From Hemicordylus capensis (taxonomy: Eukaryota; Chordata; Lepidosauria; Squamata; Cordylidae): DNA of 64,000 nt. Below the pieces are notes generated by a model, which saw only the letters and a program-made list of their open reading frames with translations, had not been told where the DNA came from and searched no databases. Positions 1 through 9,200 of this stretch are shown in pieces. Numbering within the stretch: the first letter of the stretch is position 1; each line of letters opens with the position of its first letter. Position numbers and translations under genes: made by a program. The stretch is from positions 15,898,501 through 15,962,500 of the forward strand of contig NC_069662.1 of NCBI RefSeq assembly GCF_027244095.1, written 5' to 3'.

Positions 1-258
1 GCAGACGAAGACCGCTCCCAAGTCCAAATTGCACATTTTGTTGAAGAAGGGATGAGTTTGGAGAAACCAGACAGCGTGGAGCCAACTCATGTTGTGTTGA
101 AAAACCCAACGTTCTCTCCCCGTGGAGTAATTTTTAGAGTGCTTTCATCTTTGATCAAAAAAATAAGAGTCCATGCTGAGGCACTGGTCTACCAGGCACC
201 TGCCACAAGCCTAAAACTCCGCCTATACCTTCTCCCCAATGACAGCTCCTTAAGGAAG
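1..258 (+). CDS. NLRP1-like: FIIND (UPA) exon, left edge cut by window
   Basis: Open in frame 1 from the first base. It carries the UPA hallmarks AHFVEEGM, EKP, a VVLKNPTFSP stretch and LRLYLLPNDSSLRK, which align with human NLRP1/CARD8 without gaps. I end it at AAG|GTAACT (phase 0), which fits the next exon. The frame stays open to a TAG at 337-339, and that extra stretch still resembles NLRP1 (ending SPLYSS), so the true 3' border is uncertain. Confidence 0.8.
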
Positions 259-3200
259 GTAACTGAGAATCTCCAGCTTCTATTAAATGTTGCAGAATGC
301 AGATTAGCAAGATCATATTCGCCCTTGTATAGTAGCTAGTATATCTTGCCTTGGGACATATTTTTATGATATAAAATGTGAATTGCATGGAGGGGTGTGT
401 TTTTTAAGGCCACACACCTGGCTGGTTCTCTGGACTACTGTGTTGTCACTGAATTGTGTAAGCAAAATATTCATGCCTTATGCTATAGTCTGAAAGAACA
501 AAGTCTTCTTTGGAATTAGTGGGCTTTATTTCTTAGGATAAGGTACAATACCAAACTTTCAGTGTTTTCTAAGTCTCATATAAAATTCTCATTTTAAAGA
601 ACTCATCACTGAGATTTAATAATAACTCTTTACATGGGGAGAGCAACTTGCAACGTTTTCTAAATGGGAATGTCTCAGCTGACATCAACGGCAGAGCGGG
701 GCTGCCAGCGGCCTGTATGCAGCGGTGGCCCTACTGACCCCGCCTCTATGTCTGATGTCAGATGCAGGGGCGTGGTCTGGCTGAATGGTGCTACTTGCAG
801 TGCGCAACCAGGATCGGCTCTTCCCTGCCTTTGTTTAGCTCCCGAAGGGGCCGCGCGGCCCCCGCTTGGGAGCTAAACTAGCCTCCCCGCATCTGACGTC
901 AGATGCGGGGGGCGTGTCGGGGCTGCGAGACGCGGCCCCTGATTGATCAGCGGCCCGGGGTTCTTGGAACCCGTTGGCCCAACTGTAGCTCCGCCCCTGG
1001 CTGACATGTGGATGATGTTAAGAGAGGTTCCTCCCACCGTCCTTTTGAAAAATAGCCCTTCATTTATAGAAAGCAATTCAGCAAATGATGTTGTCGTTTG
1101 TTGTTGATGATGACAAGGAGTTAGAGTTACCTTCTTCATTAAATGAGGGGTGGGTGGATTTTCTGCCCCCCGCATGCTCGCGCGCGCCGGCCCCCCGCAA
1201 CGCTCTAGCCTCCTAACAATGCTCTTACTCGCGCTGCCCCCACAACACTCTAGCCTCCTAACAATGCTCTTGCTCGCGCCGCCCCCGCAACGCTCTAGCC
1301 TCCTAACAATGCTCTTGCTCGCGCCGCCCCTGCAACGCTCTCGCTCACTCGTGCCACCCTCGCAATGCTCTCGCTCTCGCTCTCACTGCCCCCACAACAA
1401 CTCTTGCACCAATCGCCTCCTTTCTGCCATGTCCCCACGCATGGCCCGTCTTGGAGAATTAATAATCTATATTATTTTCTCCATGACGGGCCATGAGTGG
1501 GGACGTGGTAGAAAGGAGGCGATTGGCTGACAGAGTTGTCAAGCAGAAGCACCTGACTGGGCAGTGGGGATTCCATATGCAGATAGGGAGGAGGAGCCTG
1601 TGGCACTGTGGTGATTGGGCAGTGGGGATTCCATATGCAGATAAGGAGGAGGAGCCTGTGATGGTTAAAGTCAGTTGGAATGCAACTCTTACTGGTCATA
1701 AGTTGTTCTTGATTGTAGAGAGGAATCTATCTATATAAAAGGATAGCAGGTAGGGGTCTGCAAAAAGACGGGTCATGAGGAAGGAAAGAGCCCCTTCAGG
1801 AAAAGGAGGATGTCGTTGTGTGAATTAAATTAAATATGCTCCTTATCAGCATATGGAATCCCCACTGCTCAGTCACCACAGTGCCACAGGCTCCTCCTCC
1901 CTATCTGCATATGGAATCCCCACTGCCCAATCACCACAGTGCCACAGGCTCCTCCTCCCTATCTGCATATGGAATCCCCACTGCCCAATCAACATGGTGC
2001 TTCTGCTTTCACAGGCTCCTTCTCCCTATCTGCAAATGGATCCCCACTGTCCAATCAGGTTCTTCTGCTTGCAAACTCTGTCAGCCAATCGTCTCTGGAG
2101 AATTAATAATACAGATAATTAAAAACAATAATACAAAAAAAGACAATAGAAAATACAATACAAAACATTTTAAAAACGTTTTAAAAGCAATTTTAAAAGC
2201 CTTAGGGAACAGAGAGGTTTTCATATGATGTCTTAAAGATAAAGTGATGTTGCTAGGTCAGCCTCACTGTGCAGGCTAGTCTCGGGGGGGGCGGGCACCA
2301 TAGAAAAGACCTTGTCCCTAGTAGCACCCTATCTCACCTTATTTGTCAAGGGCACTTGGAGCAGGGCCTCTGAAGAGGATCTCAAAATCAGGGTAGGAAC
2401 ATATGGGCCAAGGCGTTCTCTCGAGTAACCTCATCCTTAGCCATTTGGGGCTTTAAAGGTCAAAACCAGCACTTTGAAATTGGGCCCAGAAGTTGGGCCC
2501 AGTGCAGCTGATAAAAACGCCCAGCCCCAGCTAATATTCTTGAGGCCCTATTTTGGCCTAACTGCTGCTTCCGAACCATTTTCCAAGGCAGCCCCATCGC
2601 CAACACCCTGCTGTAATTAAGGAGGAGATTACCAGCGCATGGGTAACTGTGGCCAAGCTATCACCACCCAGTTAAGGTGGCAGCTGGCATATCAGCTGAC
2701 TCTGATAAATGGCGCTGAGAGCCACAGAGGCCTCTAGTGCAGTTTTGGGCCTGTTGTACTGATGTGGAATATATCAGTGTCTGGAAGGACCCCATAGCTC
2801 AAGAATGACTTTGTTTGCTTTCCCCAGGCTGTTGATGAACATGAAGAGAAATGTAAATCATGGAAAGTAGAGAAGTCCGGTCCAACCAGGCCTTTGACTC
2901 TTGGCTCTTGCTTCTGTGTGCAAAGCTCAAGTGATATCACAGTCAGGCCCAGGGTGAGATACAGCAATGATAAAAAGTCTTACTTGGAGGGACTCTAGCC
3001 TGGGAGTACAAATATGATGACTGCATTCATTTGGCACAGGAAGAAAAACAAAGCAGTGCTCTTGAGTGCTTTTTCCTGCAGAGAAGCCTCCCTTTCTTCT
3101 CCAGTGATCTGATGGAGCCCCCTCAACCTAGCCCAACAGATGCCCAGACAAGATTCTGGTGTACCATATGAAGGATACATTGAGTATAGTAAGATCCTGT

Positions 3201-6200
3201 ATCTTATGTATAGTAAGATACATGGACTTACTGATTTGCAGTGTGTGCTAAGCAACATTCACACATACACAGTTTTTGTTTTTCCTGAAGGAGCAGACAT
3301 TTGAATACTTGGATTCTGACATGGATCAACAGTACTTTGAAGTGTATTCTAAGCACACGCCAGAAGAGTTGGAACTCATCCTGATGGAGAAGGACACAAA
3401 TGAACAAGTGTGGGAGGCCACTGTGAGACAAGGTGCTTTAATCAAGGGAAGAGACCTGTGAATAGAAAAACGCTTGGGAGGCAGGATTGACACCCCATTC
3501 CCTCTCTGATTTCCTCTTTCCTGTTCTCTTTCAGGAGACCTGACATCTTTCCATTTGCATCCAAACAAAGGTCAGTAGGTACCTGATGTATGGAGGAGGG
3601 TCTCATTTCCAGGCCTTCTCCCACGGGCTAGTGGTTTCTTGGTTAACAAAGATACTGTGCATGTGCGCGTGCGTATGCGCTACGTATGCACGTAAGGGGC
3701 TCACCTAGGTAATTTTGGAGCCTGGACCTGAAGGGCTTCAGAGGCCCCCCCCCCGCTTGAGGGGGTTAGGGGAAGTTAAAGTGTTTTCCCCCCTTACTTT
3801 TTTTCAGCCACCGCTGTGCAATGGGGATGGCTGGCGGGGTGCGCAGCACGTGCACTCGTGGGGAGACCAAGGTTGGGGGGGAGTGGAGGCGGCACAAGAC
3901 CTCCTTCCCTGAACCCACCTGCCACCCAAATGAGAGAACGGCCCATTTGGGGCCTCTGTGCACGCATATGTGCACACAAAGAGCCCCTAAATGGGGCAAA
4001 AGCAAGCCAGATGTGATCAACCTCCTGATGAATGCCTCACTACCTAGAGATACACATGCCAGGCAGTATATAAATATTATAGACAGACAGACAGACAATG
4101 CTGCATAGACACTATATGAGTTTGTACCCGAACTGAATTGTGCCAGCCGGTTCTGTGCATACCTCTAGAGAGCAGCACGCCAGGACCCAGCCCTAGTGCC
4201 AAGGACTAGCAGCAGTGCGTGGGTGGGGCCTTGACAGGCGGGGGCTTGTCTGGCAGTGGACAGGCAAGGAGCCCCTTCACGATTCTGTGGTGTCACAGAA
4301 AAGGAGCCACTCGGTGATGGCCCCCATTTCAAAAATAGAGAAGGTCACTAGCCTGCCGGATCATTCCATCTAGCCCTGTTTTCTGTTGCCACCCGTGCAA
4401 GTGCAACGCATGTGAGAATCTGCCTCTGCACATGGAAAGCACCTGTAAGGTGGGATTTGTGAGCAGTGCATCTTTTGGCTCGGTTCTCTTCTACTCAGTC
4501 CCAACTGCCTCCCTGGTGTGATCTCTCGAGGCAGCTGCTTCTCAGAACCCGGTAACTGCCCTGGTGCCCCCTTTTGCCATGCTAGTAAAGCTGTTAAGAA
4601 GCTTCACTTTAAAATTAAATCACTAGCTATAAACATCACTTTGCACAAGCAAATGCTCAACAGCATTTCCTCTCTAACGTTTCCTGAGAAAGAGAGTGGG
4701 ATAGAGAAAGAGCAGCTTTGGTTTGCCTCAGCCTCTGTCGGCCTCCATGTCCCTTACCCCCCAATTTCCCATTTGCCCCCACTAGCAAGGTGCCTGGGCA
4801 ACAGGTGGGAAGCCATCCCCTTCCACCTCTCCTCATGCTGGAGGAAACCAGTAGCAACCCTGTGCAGTGGGCATAGGAACTGAATACAATCCAAGACTCA
4901 GTCTTGGACACAACACATTTCTTTGGGCCAACTTTCCACTCTCCCGCACAAGCATTGGCACTTCTGGTGCCAAACAGTTTACCTGAACTGGTAAACTAGA
5001 CTGAACCAGCTGGACTCTCTTCTCGGTTGCTGCTATCAAGGCATCTCATTGGGTTATCCTCGTCACGTGCTCCTGGGCAGGAATATGTAAATTTTCTACT
5101 GAAAAAACTGGTCCTATATAGCTGGATGGGGATAACCCCCCCCCCCCAGTTCTTATAGTCCTGCGTTGCTCCTGGCAGGCTGTTGCTCGTTGTCGTCACT
5201 GCTAACGGGCTTGTGAATTCTTGTTCTTGTCTGAGCTTTCCCTGTCTGTTTTTGGTCTTTCCCCCTCGCATTTTTTCCTCACGTTCTCTGTATATTGTGC
5301 AAAGAAAAAGAAAAAAAGATTTAAACGTGTGTTAGTGATCCCTTGTGTCGGTACCTCTCTTCCTTCCCGTTCCTCACCCCCCTGTTCTTGCCCCCTGTGT
5401 ATGGAGCAAGCAGGCAAGGTCTCTTGTAGTAAAAAATGAGGGAGATTAAATGTTTTGGTCCCGGCTGGACACGCTACCGCGTGGTTTCCAAAACAGTCTC
5501 GGCTGCCTGGTGACCCTCCCACGACTGTTGCACAGCTCGCCAGTTGCATTGCCCCTATCCTCCCTGTCTTGGTCTCGGCGGACCGGTCTCCGTCCGAGCG
5601 GACAGCGGGAGAGGCTCAGCATTCGATCGCGCCCCCGGGCGTTGAGTTCGTGAGCAGTACGGAGGGGAGGGAGCACACCGACCGTCCGAGGCACCTCACG
5701 CGCAGTTCGGCAGCGGTACTGCTTGCAGCCAAGGAGGAAGCTCAGAAAGCGAGAGAGAGGACACAGGCAGCGGAGACTCAAGAGGCTTTCGAAATTTTGT
5801 CGGCTAAACTCTGCTCAGGAGCACTGTGCGCGTTCCCGAACCCCCCTCCCTCGCAAGTGGAGATTCGACAGATCGCAGAGCTACACAACATGGCGGCTAG
5901 CTCGAGCATTATGCCTGCTGCACAAGATGGCGGCCGTTCAGAGGGAGCGGGAGAAAAGCCCGCCAAGACTTCTATTAGTTCCTCACAGACTCTGGTGAGA
6001 TCTGATCAGGCTGTGGGAGGAGAGGGAACTTCAAAACGGAATGTACCTTCATCTATCCCTAGGCAGGTCCCCCCTGAGTGGCAGGCTTGGCTGAAAAACG
6101 CCATAGTGGATACGGTTTATCAGCTTAAGCCCACAAAAAAATCTAAAAAATCTAAGAGGCGTAGGCGCCCTTCCTCCTCCTCTTCCGAAGCCTCTTCCGA

Positions 6201-9200
6201 TTCTAGTTCCTTGGCACACCTGCCTAAAAAAGCAAGGTCAAAGAGGAAACACATTAAAAAGTCCAAAAGATCTACAAAAAAAGCCTATTTCCATACATTC
6301 CTCTGAGATATCAGGGGATGAATCGGGAGATCCCTCTACCAGGGTGGTTCGCCCAGTTAAGGAGAAAAAGCTGCCTACTCCATTACCCCTCGAGGAAGAG
6401 GATGTAGGAGAGACACCTGTGGGCCTGGAAGGGGGCGGAGGGGACCCTGAACGAGACCCATGCCTGGATAGAGAGGAGGGGGAGTGGTTGGGGGCTGAGG
6501 AGTTCGAACATGCCCAGGTGACCCAGAGGTTATTTTCCCCTGAGGATTTTAACCCCCTTATGACAAAGGTGCTGAACACCATTGGTCTGCAACCAAACTC
6601 TCCCATTGAGCCTAGTCAGAACTCCAAGGGTGATCTGGTATTCCCAAAAGCCAAACCACACGAGTTATTACTGCCTATGCCAGATTCCTTTACAGAGGTC
6701 ATCAGAGTGGAGTGGGCAACACCAGCAGTCACGAAAAAATCTGTGACTTCCGCCACTAGGTTCTATTCATTCCAACAAGCACCTGCCGATATGCTGAAGA
6801 CACCTAATACCGACGCCCCGATTTCCCAGTTGAGCAGTGGTTCATTGGTTCCCCGGGACGGCGAGGGGTTCCTAAAGGACATTTCCGACAAGAAAGCTGA
6901 GCTCTCCTTCCGCAAGGTATACGATAATTCTTCCCTAGCCACGCGTTCTTCCGCAGCGGCATCGATGGCGGCAAGGGCCAGTTTGCTTTGGCTCAATGAC
7001 CTTATAGAAAATACGCCCTCTGACCCATCTTGCCTTAGACAGCAGCTTGTGAAGTTGCAAAGAGCGCAGGCTTTCATGGCCGACACCACGCTTGACTCCA
7101 TCCGTTATTCGTCAAGGGCATCAGCTGCAGCCGTCGTGGGCAGACGCCACCTGTGGCTTAAAGCCTGGCAAGCAGATACCACCTCTAAGACCAACCTGTC
7201 CGCGCTGCCATATGACGGCGCCAAGCTGTTTGGGGACTCGGCTCTTGAACAGGTATTAGTGGAGTCAAAAGACAAAAAGAAAACGATGCCAACTGCACCT
7301 AGGAAATCAGACAAGACACCATTTAAACGAAATTTCCAGCCGTTTCGTTCCTTTCGCCCCTCCTTCAGAGGCAGGGATAGAGACTTTCGCAACTCCAGGG
7401 GAGCCTGGACCCGCCAGCGCTTCAACACCAGGAATTCCAACAACAGATCAGCCAACAGTCAGGGGAAGCAATAGGGCAAGCCCCAATTCTGACTTGGGAA
7501 CGACAAACCTGCGGGGCTGGCTTTCCAAATTCTTCCCCATTTGGTCCCAGACAATAATAGATGCCTGGGTACTGGGACTGATAGAATCGGGCTACAGAAT
7601 AGAATTGGACTCCTTTCCTCGACCAAGGTTCCTGCCTACCCCTCGCTCCCACTGTTCTATCAAAGATGCAGAGGTTTCTATCACCATTCAACATCTCCTG
7701 GACATAGGGGCTATAGAGCATGTCCCAGAGGGGCAGGAGGGGAAGGGAGTCTACTCTATTCTGTTCACCGTCCCTAAAAATGACGGCTCCCACAGAGCTG
7801 TGCTGGATCTAAAGCACCTGAACAAGTACGTGAGAGCGTGAAAGTTCCGGATGGAATCCCTTCGGTCGATCACGGAAGCTCTACAGCAAGGGGACCTGCT
7901 CTCTTCTGTAGACTTAAAAGAAGCATATTTACACATCCCTATCCATCTAGAGAACAGGCACTTCCTTCGTTTCAAGTACACGGGGGCGGATTTTCAATAC
8001 AAGGCCCTTCCATTCGGCCTATCATCGGCCCCCAGGATCTTCACCAAGGTCCTGGCCCCCGTCTTAGCATACCTGCGACTGCGGGGAGTACACATTTTCT
8101 GGTATCTGGACGATCTCCTTTTAAAATCAAAGTCCCCAGAGTCTGCAAGGGTCAACCTGGAGAGGACGCTATCTACTCTGAAACTTCACGGATTCCTGAT
8201 CAACGAATCCAAGAGTCACCTGACACCCGTTCACAGGCTCCGCTACCTAGGGGTCGTTATAGACATGCTGCAAGGCCGTATTTACCTCCCAGAAGACAGG
8301 ATTCGAACCCTGATCGTAGAGACACGAACGGCTTTCCTTTCATGGAAGTCTCCACTACTGTCGCTGGCACGGCTGCTGGGCCTGATGGTCTCAACCCTAG
8401 AGGCGGTCCCGTGGGCGAGGTTCCACCTGAGGGAGTTGCAGTGGTTCCTCCTGTCCTTCCAGAGCTCTATCTCGAGAAAGCAGAACATCATGGTCCACCT
8501 CCCATCCAAGGTGAGAATCTCGCTGCGCTGGTGGAGCTGCGCCCAGAACTTGTTCCAAGGGAGACATTTCCTAGAATTTCCGAAATTGATAGTCACAACA
8601 GATGCTAGCAACAGGGGCTGGGGGGCCCACTGCCTCCAGTACTCGGTCCAAGGGAAGTGGGACAAGGAGGAACAGTCTCATTCCATCAATTGGCTGGAGC
8701 TGAGAGCCATAAGGCTCGCCTTGCAACATCTTCACCCAATGGTCAAGGACAAGGATGTACTGATCAAGACAGACAACACCACTGCGAAAGCCCATGTCAA
8801 CCGACAAGGGGGAACACGCTCCAAATCCCTTTTCCAGGAGTCGGTGTTACTCATGTCGTGGGCGGAAAGGCATCTGAATTCGATCTCTGCACACCACGTG
8901 AAGGGGGATCTGAACTCCATTGCAGACTGGCTGAGCAGGGAAGATCTACTTCCGGGAGAATTGGCACTGAACGACCAAGTGTTCGATCAGTTGGCATACA
9001 AGTGGGACCACCTGGAGGCCGACCTGTTCGCGACTCCCTTCAATGCAAAACTGGAGACATACATAACCAGGTTCCCCTGCCGGACGGCATGGGGGACAGA
9101 TGCTCTGTCCTGCGAATGGCCCAGGGGCCTCCTGTATGCATTTCCTCCAATACCACTCCTCACAAGAGTTCTACGGCAAGTCAGACTACAAAGGGCGGAG

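Noticed and set aside
1196-1390. CRISPR-like regular repeats
   Set aside because: Units are tandem without unique spacers and lie in a vertebrate intron; a minisatellite.
1150-2228. Repetitive open frames over the minisatellites
   Set aside because: Frames follow the 45-bp and 58-bp units and occur on both strands.
3242-3290. Alternative acceptor at 3241 for the second FIIND exon
   Set aside because: It would bring an in-frame stop within three codons; 3291 (or 3273) fits better.
5455-6306. Host Ser/Arg-rich protein
   Set aside because: Lies between the DIRS ends and in the gag position, so assigned to the element.
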